Source: Primula veris
Taxonomy: Eukaryota; Streptophyta; Magnoliopsida; Ericales; Primulaceae
NCBI GenBank assembly: GCA_963682055.1
Contig: OY821742.1
Location: 136,501-200,500, forward strand
Direction: 5' to 3'
Length of the DNA: 64,000 nucleotides
The translations under genes were made by a program, and so were the position numbers. The notes under the pieces are model-generated. The model saw only the letters and a program-made list of their open reading frames with translations. It ran no database searches and was not told the origin of the DNA. Of the stretch, positions 23,684 through 35,200 are shown in pieces. Position 1 is the first letter of the stretch. Each line of letters starts with the position of its first letter.

Positions 23684-24446
23684 CTTTGTCAATTCTTGTT
23701 TAGCCAGAACATGGTAGTGGCGCTCATGGATCCTTTGGCCACAAATTATTGCTATAAAAAATCCATACAGCAACCCCACCAAAACAATTGCTAAGACTAC
23801 AAAATTTGTAAGAGTAATAATTAGTTTACACAAAACCATAAATAGAAACGACAAACACTGGACTAACACAAAGAGATCCAGGTTTTTCATAAAAAGTGGA
23901 GCACCACCGAATTGACTCGTAAAAGCTGATATTTTGCTTACCAGCTATAGTGTAGAATCCATAAGGGTGCTCTTCATATCCAAACATTTCTCTTAGTTCC
24001 TCTCCGTAATATTTGTAAACCAGAAGACCTAGAAATGCTACAATCTGTTGAAGGAGAAAGTATAAATGGCTATTAATGAATGGTATCACTTGCCCCTTTT
24101 AACTTATTACCACTCGTTGAATATAGAAACAAACACCCACTGATCATTGCGCGCATTAATCGAAAGGCTAAAAGACTCATTGATGTAACCCAACAAGAAG
24201 CACACACACACACGCACACAACACAACATTAGCTAAAGTAAAATAAAGGCATCATATGTTACAAAACTTTATAGAGTTGTAGAGAGGTAATTGACGTACC
24301 AACTGAACAATGATGAAAATGAAAGTGTGATCTCTTGCAACAAGAACTTGAAACTTTAATCTTAACCACCAGCGATCAGGAGGAACATTTGCACGCAAAA
24401 CGAAAACAGCCCGGCACTCTGTACAGTGAGCAAAAGCAAACCCTTC
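23684..24446 (-). pseudogene. RINGv (MARCH-type) E3 ligase remnant, RING domain missing
   Basis: Three exons in consistent phase are visible: 24300-24446, 23942-24044 and 23684-23796, each with canonical AG and GT sites. They encode EGFAFAHCTECRAVF, then RANVPPDRWWLRLKFQVLVA, two hydrophobic segments (FIFIIVQLIVAFLGLLVY and AIVLVGLLYGFFIAIICG) and QRIHERHYHVLAKQELTK. This is the region immediately after the RING-CH zinc-binding domain in a family of plant membrane-bound RINGv ubiquitin ligases. The preceding RING-CH exon (CxxC...HxxC...CxxC) was not found upstream to about 28 kb. The space is occupied by a poly-G tract and a transposon fragment. The C-terminal exon that should continue KEYVVED was not found either. 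After LTK the sequence reads 'gtatgtggtg', which is either a donor or a 2-base-deleted continuation. I therefore call it a truncated gene. An intact gene with distant exons remains possible. Confidence 0.6.
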
Positions 24447-24564
24447 CTGATATATTAAAAAAAGAAAAGAAAAAAAAGGAATGAAATAAATAAATAATCA
24501 AAGAACCTGGCTGGTCTCCGACACCAATCCAATTTTAGCAAAGGGATAAAGAAAGTAAAGATAC

Positions 24565-24581
24565 GAGGAGGAGGAGGAGGA

Positions 24582-24624
<43 letters not shown>
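24565..24624. repeat. (GGA)n followed by a 40-base poly-G run
   Basis: 24565-24584 is a (gga)n tract and 24585-24624 is an uninterrupted run of 40 G. The Pro-rich minus-strand frame at 24455-24658 is an artefact of this run. Such homopolymers are prone to length errors in assembly. Confidence 0.85.
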
Positions 24625-24626
<2 letters not shown>

Positions 24627-24657
24627 AACCCAGAAACATGTACCTTAGTTGACCTCA

Positions 24658-24796
24658 ATTTCCCTTGTTTTACTATAGAAATGGAAAATATTTTCCTTGT
24701 TTTGTTATTTTCCTATCAACCAATCATGCGTAAAATCTATTTTTCCAGTAAAATATTTCCCCTTGCTAATTTCCCTTCGAAACAAACAGAGCATCA
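24658..24796 (-). mobile_element. Truncated Harbinger-like element end
   Basis: Read on the minus strand from 24796, it starts 'gctctgtttgtttcg' and contains 'aaatagattttacgcatgat', matching the left end of the 1-kb element at 48316-49320 ('ggctctgtttgtttt', 'aaatagattttccgggtgat'). Only this one end is recognisable. It sits directly 5' of the surviving RINGv exons. Confidence 0.6.
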
Positions 24797-25448
24797 ACGA
24801 AACATTACTTCATTTACAGAGAATTAGAAACCCACAAATGCATAATATAGACACACACACCATATACAGTTTTAAGCCGATGAGCTCAAAAGATTCAACC
24901 AATCAAGGCCAACTATAACTTATGCCTAGACCTCCTAACTAAATTCAACACGTCAAGCAAATTTAACAAGTAAGAACTAAATACACTAGCAATTTATGGA
25001 AAATTTATTAAAACCCACCTAGATTTCATGGGATAAAACAATAGACTAAAGGTCTAATAACTTTCTAATTAACAAAATATAGCAATAACAAAAGACAGTT
25101 CCTATTTCCCACAGAAATTTTAGAAAAAAACATCAAACATGATACAACATTTCCTAATATAAATGTTAGTCATAGTCACACTTCACAATATAGCAATCTA
25201 CATAAGAACAATAATTTATGAAAGGTATTTATACATTAATAACATTAGTCTAAATCTTGAAAAGATGAAGTTGTAAGTGAATGAGAAAATAGGTAGATTT
25301 CAGATAATGGTGTGTGTGTTTACTTTAGACTAAAAGGAATTCTAGAAATGCATAACGAAAATAGAAAACGAAAGGGAAATTAGTGGGTAATTTATCTAAA
25401 AATTTTGATACCGGAAAAAGAAAATCTCAGTTCCATGCACCCCTCTCG

Positions 25449-25650
25449 TCCCTCTGTAGCAATTCTATTATACTTTAGTACAATCAATAAATCTGGAAAT
25501 TGCAAATGTGGCCAATAGTTTGCATTATTATGGAACTGATAATTGACTCCCTCTGTAACAATTCTATTATACTTTAGTACAATCAATAAATCTGGAAATT
25601 GCAAATGTGGCCAACAGTTTGCATTATTATGGAACTGATAATTTACAGTA
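25449..25650. repeat. Tandem duplication, ~100-bp unit
   Basis: Two near-identical copies (about 25449-25548 and 25549-25650) share 'ccctctgta.caattctatt', 'ggaaattgcaaatgtggcca' and 'cattattatggaactgataa'. The equivalent region of the left duplicate (near 6708-6810) has only one copy, so this arose after the large duplication. Confidence 0.85.
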
Positions 25651-26301
25651 AATTCAAAAATCCCTTTTCGACTTCACTATATTCCTTTGTTTAGCCTCCT
25701 TATATGATGACCTTTATACTCTTTCAACCATTAATACCAAAACATTATTAAGGCAGACATTGAATGTAGTAAAAGGCAATTTAGCAAACACATGAATACC
25801 TAACAGAATCAACCTTAAAAACTAAAAACACGGATCATGTTGCACCCAAACAACCTTCGATGCAGGGCATGCCCCGGCAAGCTAAAGAAGGGTAACATGT
25901 TATTGTGCAAGAGAAATATCTTACAAAAGTACAAAACAGTAAACATCAACAGATACATAACAGATCCGAGGCTAAAACGGCAATACCAACTGACAACACA
26001 CACACGTAGACGTAGATATATATATGTATATACATTTGTAATTAATCTACAAGATCTGGAAAAATATTTGCAATAAATTTTAAGAGCTACGACAACATAT
26101 ATACACAATAATGCCTAAAATTATGCCCTGAAACGTCTCCAACAGATTTGAGGGTAAAAATAGACAAATAGATACATAATTTCGTTTCAAAAAAGTAAAA
26201 ACCAACATAACCGAGAGGTAAAATGGTTAAACAATAAAAAGGGGAGTATAACATTGAAAGTGCATTATTTCTATGTTTACCCACTTATGAAACAGCTTTA
26301 C

Positions 26302-26382
26302 CTTGAAAACCAATAGATATCCTAAAATAAAAATCCAGATAGCTGCATGTCCATATCTATAAATCAAATAATCCATAATATC
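26302..26382 (-). other. Orphan candidate exon, one membrane segment
   Basis: An 81-bp open stretch on the minus strand (27 codons, phase 0 at both ends) is bounded by a good acceptor ('atatttag') and a good donor ('aag/gtaaag'). It would encode a Tyr/Ile-rich hydrophobic peptide including YRYGHAAIWIFILGYLLVF. No flanking exons in compatible phase were identified and the family is unknown. It may be an isolated exon of a decayed gene or a chance arrangement. Confidence 0.25.
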
Positions 26383-27369
26383 CTAAATATGCAAGAGGCG
26401 CAAAATCGAATTCATTCAAATGCACAAACAAGAAGATGAAGTTACTTTGTTATTCCCTCAATAAGGTCTATAAAGAATTTCAAAAAAAAGCCATCAAAGA
26501 TGATGATTTATCACTACGAGTTCAACGTGTAACTAATTCTTCAACGGTTCACAATTTTCTTTTTTCCCCAGTTACTACATGTCCATTTGAAAGTCAACAG
26601 AACATCAACATTCCACATAAACTATGCAAGACAAAGTAAAAAACTATATAATCCATGCCAAAACAAAGGGGGGAAGGGGGATAGCAGGGATCACAATTAA
26701 ATGAACTAAACCAAAAACACAAAATAAATTAAGAGTATGAGACACTGAGAGGTATAATTAGAATAATAAGGGAGGGGATGGCCGGATTGATAAACAAAAT
26801 TACAAAAAAAAAAAAAGAAATCCAATTAGACACTATGAAACAGTCTGTACAAAGCAAAAGTAAGCAGCAGCAAATAAGGCCTAATTAACTGAAATTAAAA
26901 ACTAGGACAAAAATAAGACTGAAATTAAAAACTAGGGACAAAAATAAGTTGTAGATATTAACTAATCTACTCACCTTCCTCCTCTTTGAAAATAACAAAG
27001 TAGATATTAACTAATAAACACAAACGCAAATAAATAATGGATGAGAATGAAGAAATATGTAATGGAAAAGAGGTGTTGGGTTAAATTAAATTAAATAGAA
27101 TAACAAGTGAGAAGTGAGAAAAGGTAAGTAAATAATAATAAGTATTTGTTTAAGTGTATGGGTCTCCCAGTAAAAGTTTAAAGACTGAATTTATGGGAAT
27201 AATTAGGGGTACATATATATAATTAATTAATTAAACATCCTCCTATGCATAACCCTAATAACTGTAACAAAAGAAAAGAAAAGAAAGAGAGAATAAATAA
27301 GAAATAAGCGGATGTGGGGGGGGGGGGGGGGGGATAAAATGAAAGAGGGGGAAAAATAGATAGATAGAA

Positions 27370-27405
<36 letters not shown>

Positions 27406-28450
27406 CGTACCTTAAAAAAGAAAAGTAAACCCAAAATCAGACTCTCAACTCTCTCATATCGCTAATTATCATCATCATCATCGGTAAAACCCAAACATTA
27501 CCACTAAATAGGATGCCTGTTGTCCTTGTACATACACACACACATATACATTTATATATATACAACTGTTTTGATGATGACGTGGCGGCGGTGACCTCGT
27601 AGATCTCTCTCTCTCTCTCTCTCTCTCCATATGTGTGTGTGTGTAGTAGTAGTAGCTTTTTTGTTTGTTTGAGTTGCCTACTTTTTCAAACAATTTTTAA
27701 GTAATAATAAAAAGTGAGTTTTTGGGACAAGGGTGAGGAGGACGTGACACGATTGAGAAGAAGGGACTGGAGCAGTATTTATTTACTACTAACTTATTAA
27801 TAATCCCCAAACTAACGTAATCCCTTTTATTTCTATAATAATTCTTTCTCTACTTAATAACCTTTCTTCAACTTACAAACTACTCCTATTACACTCTGTT
27901 TGCTCTTTTCTTTCAAGTTTCAAACTTACATATATAATCTCTTGATTGATGTACCTACAAAAATAACTGTTTCTATTATAAAAATTTTAAGTGTACTAGT
28001 GTTGATTGCTGCCCAATTTTTTTTATTTTCAAGGTCCAAACTTCACATTCCACCCCTCAAATTTCCAGAATTTATACTCTCAACTCTACTCCATCCGTCA
28101 ACTTTTCATTTTATTTTCCGAAACTTGCTGTAATTTCACCCATTAACTACTCTTTGATAAAAAAAAAAATATATATATATATGCACGCTGTCCCTAATAG
28201 CTTAAAACTACTTTCATTTTCATATTTATTTAAAAGAATTTAAAAACATAATTCCAGGAAAAATAATCTATATGACTGACCACTCACAAACTCTAGCCGA
28301 AACAAGATAACAAGGTTAGAATATACTCCTACATAAATGATAAACAAACTCATATATTTCAATCAGATCTATGATAAAAACTCTGTGATCCAAGTAATCA
28401 TGGAATAAAATCCAACAAATATTCACAGGATTAATAAAAATTTGTGTAGA

Positions 28451-29250
28451 GAATCAATTAGATCGAAACAAAAAAGTAGAAAAAAAAAATAGTATTTTTT
28501 TTGGTCCGTCACCCAAGTCCGGCGGCTCATTTGGCTTACTGAGGGTTGGCTCTGGATGGATACCAAAATGGTAAAAGTTAACAGTACATGGGTACCAAAA
28601 CTTTTGATTTTTGCTTCACTTAATGAGAATTGAGAAGTGATCATCTATGCTTTGAAATTAGATGAAGACTCAAAACTTATAAAAGAGTAACGTGATGACT
28701 ATGACTTAATAATTTGCAACACACGAAAAGATGTCCCCTTGCATCATGATTCGACACACACACTGCCTGTCTTCTGGTGAATGAATTCGTAAGATGAGGG
28801 GACGGAGAACCAAAAATGACATAGCAACCAATTTTAACAACCTATAAATCATATGCATAATTGAATTGGTGACCATACATACTTGGCTGACATATATTTA
28901 GCTTTTTCAGTATTGTCAGTAAACAAATTTGCAACATCAGATGATATTTCGTCACCCTGTCCAACTTGACCCGTCTACATCCCTGCATCATTAGCCACGG
29001 TTCTTTTCACGGTCAAGAACTTTGTTAAGCAGAAGATTACATACAAAATGCAATCATGGAATAGGAAATCACGAAGATTGATCTAATTATAGATCAAAGA
29101 ATGATGAAACCATAACCATAAAAATTTATATTGATGAAAAGGGACAATGAATGACAATAATTTTGTACTTGCAACTACCAGTACAGTGTTTTTTCTTCTG
29201 AACCTCCTCAACATAAAGAGTGCCCTTTTGAGATAAAAAGGCTTCCAACA
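28451..29250. other. Intergenic, downstream of YAK1
   Basis: I see no gene, RNA or clear repeat. The stretch forms the 3' flank of the minus-strand kinase gene and may contain part of its 3' untranslated region near 29250. Confidence 0.4.
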
Positions 29251-32200
29251 TCATTGAGCAATCTTTCCAAAGTCTTTTCGTCCACGAGATGTTGGTGGAA
29301 TACTACCACTTGGAACGTTACTCTTATGCCCTACAAAGGGGAAATTAAATGGTTATTTCAACATCACCTCAACTTAACTCCTCCGTGTGAAACACATACA
29401 CATGCACACACACACACAAATAGTGAGCTTTCATATATGCATATGTAAGAATTTCTAGTCAAAATGCATGCACCCACTGGAGAGAGCCAAGAATTCCAGT
29501 GAGGGGGAAAGGAACCATATAGTATATGAGAAGAAGATGTTATACAGCAATAAAAGTTGATTCAACACATGGTAAACAGAATACAGTACAAGTAAATATT
29601 ATAGATCAATTACTTTATCAAAAAAAAAAGAGCTTTTAGTAGAACGAGGGTAAATAAACTACATGCACAATCACTGATACAACTGAAACTGCAACGATAT
29701 TGATGAAATTAATGGGATCAAAAGTATATATCCTGAGAACTGTTTCTTTTGTGTGTGGAGGGAAAAAAAAAGGGGGAAGGGGGGCATCGACATTAAGACC
29801 TACTGCCTGAGAATCAAGCTATTAACCGCCTAGAACTATATAGTCTATATTTAGTCATGTCTCGCAGTAAATTTAATACATTAGATACAACATAGAATAA
29901 TGGTTCGTTTTGCATTGGGAAAAAAATAGATACAATTGAAAAGTTAGCAAAATACCCCACGATGCAGGTCCACTAGTACTTGCAGGTAAATGAGAATCCG
30001 TAGAAGTATAGATGGAATGTGAAGGTGAGTGAACTTTGACATGATGATTATTCCATTCACTGCTGTTTCCACGGCCACCACTAGCTGGCCTCATTTGATT
30101 GAAACGTTGATTAGGTTGTTGATGTTGCCCGAATCGGCTAGGAGCACTTTGTGGGATATGAAAATGTGAAGGTGGCAGCTTTGTCATAGGGTGAGCATGC
30201 AGATTATACCCTGATGGAGGACTACCAATCTCTCCACCTGAATAAGTTTGATTTGGTCCATTTGGCCTGTAACAAATAAATGACCAATATCAAAATACAC
30301 CTATGATTAGCTTATTAGATTAAAATGTTAAATCTAAAAAATCTTAGTGAACATAATTTGGTTGAATGAGGTTGCAAAACAGTTAACCAAGAAGCATCCA
30401 TACTAAGTATGCAACAATAATTTATCAGGCTATATTCTTAGAGCAATCTCAACAAATGCAATATAAGACTCCTACACAGTAGCACCCATCTAGCAGCTTC
30501 TATAGCTCATATCAGTACTTTATCTCTGTGGCACATCAGTCCTATACTCCTATATAACAACCAATCTAATTTAATATAATGATATATTTTTACCATTTCT
30601 ATTTTTGTTCTCTTTCCTATTATCATCATCTCTCATCAGATCTTCCCGCCAATGATCCCGCCCAAATATTCCTCATAAGTCGCAACATTTTGGCCAGATT
30701 GAAGCCCCTCGGTTACCCCGATTAGATGAAATTATGATTGGAACTGACATCAGTGACAATGAGTTCCTTCCAATGGTGATGACGCACGTGTGAGAAAAGC
30801 TGGAAGAAAGAAAGACAGAAAGACAGAAACATAGAATTACAGCCGGAATCAGCTTCCAGCAAGACTCTTTTCTACCTAGGCATCGTCGGGGATATTATTA
30901 TCAGGCTATATATTTACAACTCGGGAGCCGTATGTCCTAAAGAGAGGAAGTAAAATGGGAGAATTAGGAAGTAAAACTAAATGAACCGCATTGTTTTCAT
31001 AAATTACAAATTAACATCACATCAGTAATAAAGAGTTAAAAGACAGGCAGGCAGTAAAATGATAGAAAAAGTGAGTGATGCACTGGACTACTGAGGTGTA
31101 CCTTTGAGCTGATATACTACTTCGAGAATGACGACTGGACCTTCGGGAATGAATTGGTGATTCAGTTGGGACCAAACTTTGACCTAGTTGCATCACCTTT
31201 CCGAAATCACTAGCCATGGAGCTCACTTCTGAGCTATCTTCTTGTAGAAGTAGTTCCTCACTGAATGTACAAGCCAGATATAACATTAAACAAAACGCAC
31301 AAGAAAATATATACAAATTGACAAAATATAAAAGAAAAAACATCATATGTTGACAGCGTAAGCTATTATAATAGAAAACAAAACACAAAATTGTCAAGCT
31401 TCCATGAGCAGGAACGAAAGGAGCTATTTATACGTTCCACCAATAACCGTGATTGCATATGCAAGTAGTTCTTCACTGAATGTGAGAGTCCAGGTATAAC
31501 ATTAGACAATATGCAAAGGCCAAAAGATATCCAAACTTGACCAAAATTATTCAAAAATGAAAGCATCGTACTTTGACAATAGCATAGGCTACTAAAAGTA
31601 TGATGTACAGTAAAAACATATTTGCCAAGCCTCTATAAGCAGGAAAGTAAGATTACTTGAGGATCCTCAAGGAACATTAAGTACATAAGGTTCCACCAAT
31701 AATTTTTTTGTAGTTAAACGTAACTCGATGCAAAATGTATTACATATGTTTACATCATTGACTAACAAACACAAAATTGCCTAGTCGACACTCGACGGTA
31801 TGTAGGAAGGAAAGGAGATTCCATTTTCAAAACAATAGAAATCTTAAATACATATGGTTCCCCCACTAAGTTTTGAGGTTTGTGCATAATTCAATCCAAA
31901 AAAAAGTATAAGCATGTTTACCTGTAGTTGGGATCCCAATCTCCGGGATCAGGAAGCGAGATGGAAGGCTCATGCTTGTGGGTAGATGAGTAATTTCCAA
32001 CATCTCCACCTTGCTGTTGCTGTTGTCCACGTGAGGCATTTGAGTTCAGTTGCATGTGCAACTCAGTTTGGCCAGAAAACGAGGGACCATCACCATGCCA
32101 CTGAGGAGACGATGAACCCTCAGAGTGGATATTACCAGAATACCCCCAACTTTTTCTTCTATTGAAATGGTTAGTAGCAGGTATCTTTCCTAAAGGCGAA

Positions 32201-35200
32201 CCATGAGAATTACTACCTCTTGCTGGGGAAGTTGGACCAAAGTGCCCTCCAGGAGAACCTACCGCTGATATATGTCCGTATGAACCTGGAAGGTTTGAAT
32301 TGTAATAAATTTGCATCGATTAATACGGGTTTATTACAGATTTGTACACTGGTATCATCAGATTTGATTTTGCAGACCAATCTACAAAATTTAGCATTTA
32401 CTGCACTAGCATCACATTTCTCGACAATGTAGTACGCTTAGGCTACCACATAGAAAAATACATATAATATATAGGTTGGGTTACCAAAAAGGAGTGGTTA
32501 GTAAACAGACTACTTTATAAATTATTCTGCCATGTTTTTTAAACTAGAAAATATACTAACATTTTTCTCGCTATTGGATCCCAATCTATGCTTTTTTCTA
32601 TGTAGTATACAAAATCGAAGAATAATTAAATTTGTACTAATCTTTACAAGCTGATGAACACTATTCTTTTCTGATGATATGTTTGGTACAAAACTGTAAT
32701 AAACCCCAACAGTTGCACGTAAGTTGATAAACATGCATTTTTTCTATTGTTTACTAACTGGTTTTTTGCTTAAAAACTAAATTGCAGAACCTGACAAAGA
32801 CCAAGGGTGTGTTTGGAACCCGGAAAATACGTGGGAAAATGAAAATGATTATCTGAGAAAACAATTTTTTGTGCTTGGTTAAGTAAACTAGTGAAAAAGA
32901 AAACAAAAGTGTAAGAAAATTTTGTGTGAAATGAGAGAAAACACTTTCCTTCCAAAATGGGAGGAAAAAGAAAACGTATAGTACTACTTTACAAGTTTTA
33001 TTAACTTGTAGTTATTAGCTTGTTTGAATTATTGCTATAGATTTAGTTATTTGGTTGTAGTTACTTACATTATTTAAAAGTAACTCATTTTTTTAGAAAA
33101 TAAGTATTTTTATTAAAATTATGGCATTAGCTATGAAAAAAAGTAAATATTTTATGCTGTTATTTCATTTTCTCGTTGTTTCCCCAAACTTCCAAACACA
33201 TGAACGGAAAATGATTTCATGTTAATTTTCCTTTCTATTACTTTCTTTTCTTTTCCTTTTATTTTCCCGCGACATTTTCCAGGTTCCAAACATATTTTCT
33301 TCTTCTTACTTTTACTTGGCAAAAATTAGAAGTTTTTAACTGGATAAAGTCAGTTTTTTTTCGTAGCTTAAAAAAATCCATCTTATTTTTTAAGTTATAG
33401 GTGGTCACAAACCTGGAGGTGTGAATTGTGAAGGACTGGTGCCAAGGGACATAGGTGCGAAATTCCCAACAGATGGGCTAACACCAAGTCTGGTACCAGG
33501 TGGCACTTTTACTCTTTGCCTTGAGTCGGGACTATTTCCAGAGATTCCAACACCAGCCTTAATCCAAGATGGGCCAGCAGGGGAATAATAGGCGAGCATA
33601 TTGCTATTGTTATCTCCATAGCTCCCGCAACTGCTTCCAAAAACAGCACCATCATTGTAGCTATTACCACCATGGCTCCCTACACTACCATAGCTTCCTG
33701 AATATCCATACGGCAACATTTGGTAATGTGGGCTGTTATGCATCGCAACTCTTGGTCTACCTGACATCTGAATAACAGCAATTTAAAATTTACTAATATA
33801 TTGTATTCTTACAGCACTGTTATAAATTATCTTTTTTAATGAACTAAAAACTTCACAGTCGAATAACATTGGTCGCTTCGCTTATGATACCCATTCAAGC
33901 TTGTAGCAAATAGCTAAGCTTACTGGACTTTGAATGATTAAAGCGTGAGGGGGAAAACTAAAAACAAATGGAAAGAAAAGCCAGCTCACATTAGGAGACA
34001 GACCAGCAGCAAACCAATGGCCTCCAGCTGGATGGTGGTCCACTTTCATATTTTGGGAAACCGGCTGCATGATAAAGGGAATGATTATATGGTCAACTAA
34101 GAACGTATCCATTGCAAGGACTTACACGGATGATAACAGACATTGAACAAACATAGGTATTAAGTACATAAACATAGATGTACCGACCATGCGCGGTGTC
34201 TCGGGAGGTGGTTTGTAAGGGCATGTAAAAGGTTCTCCAGTCACAAAAGGATGTTTTGATGCCTGCACCAATGTCACTCAAATGTCAGTTTTAATTGGTT
34301 TAAAATCAATGACACCTTAATCTGATTAAGAGTATAGCTATACACAAAATTTGATACGGGTACCTTCCCACCTAAAAAAAATATGAATCTTTCAGCCCAA
34401 AAAAGACATCAGGAAAATTTCTACTTATTTTAAAAATCCTATATTCTGAAGCAGATGTTTTCTTTATCTACTAATTGACTTGTAAAATTGAAATATAATC
34501 TAGAAGTAACGAAAACCACAAGTAAGAGATAGGACTTCCTATTTCATCAAAATAGTCTTTCTAATCAACAGCTAATCTTTTTACGGAGACTTTTCCTCAT
34601 TATTTACTACAAGAAAGATTCCACAAACAGGAGAGGTAAAAAACGGTAGGAACACATTGACATAACCTGCAACGGTGACCAACGCTTGGCTGGGTCAAAT
34701 TCAACAAGTCCCCTCAAGAAATCAATCAGTGCCAATCGTATTTGGTTCTCTGTAATATATGCAAGGTAATAAGTCAATGATTAATTTGACTCAAATCTAA
34801 TAATGGTATCATGAAGATATGACTCCGCTTTAAAATATACCGTGACCATAGAACGATTATTTAGAGAAGAACAACATGAAATTTTAAACAACACACGATT
34901 CAAAGCAAAACGTTTTGAACTAAGCACATGTGGGACAAACCTTTTGCGACATCTTCCTCCGGCAAGTTTTTTCTGTAAGGGTATTTTGTGACAATTGCTT
35001 CAAGGTTCATATGATTGAAATACTCTTTCCCAACAGATGGTTTTTTCAACTCCCTCTGAAATGAAAAAACTACACATGTAAACACAACCAAATTTTTTTA
35101 CTAGCACAGTTACCAGCATGCAGTTTTAGCATCTAATTCTCAACGATACTCCTGAAGACAAGGTCGAGTGACAAAACAAGCTATAAAAAAAAGTCACTAA

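Larger units (their letters stand above)
24797..28450. repeat. Segmental duplicate block 2
   Basis: 24800-25830 is homologous to 5610-7080, 26850-27650 to 880-1560, and 28340-28440 to 2560-2660, all in the same orientation. The part between 25830 and 26850 has no recognisable counterpart. GA/CT microsatellites and a G18 run (27316-27333) lie between 27300 and 27640. No intact gene is visible. Confidence 0.65.

Noticed and set aside
24455..24658. Proline-rich minus-strand protein
   Set aside because: Created entirely by the poly-G and GGA tracts.
24641..24700. Minus-strand stretch reading KLRSTK followed by a GT, resembling the end of the missing RINGv RING-CH exon (normally a ...RSTK end)
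   Set aside because: The same DNA aligns with the Harbinger-like element at 48316-49320, it contains no zinc-ligand cysteines, and the similarity covers only five residues. Treated as coincidence.
25837..26076. Plus-strand 79-residue frame with CRACPGKLKKG
   Set aside because: Two closely spaced cysteines resemble a zinc ribbon, but there is no partner CxxC of the right kind, no family match and the rest is low complexity.
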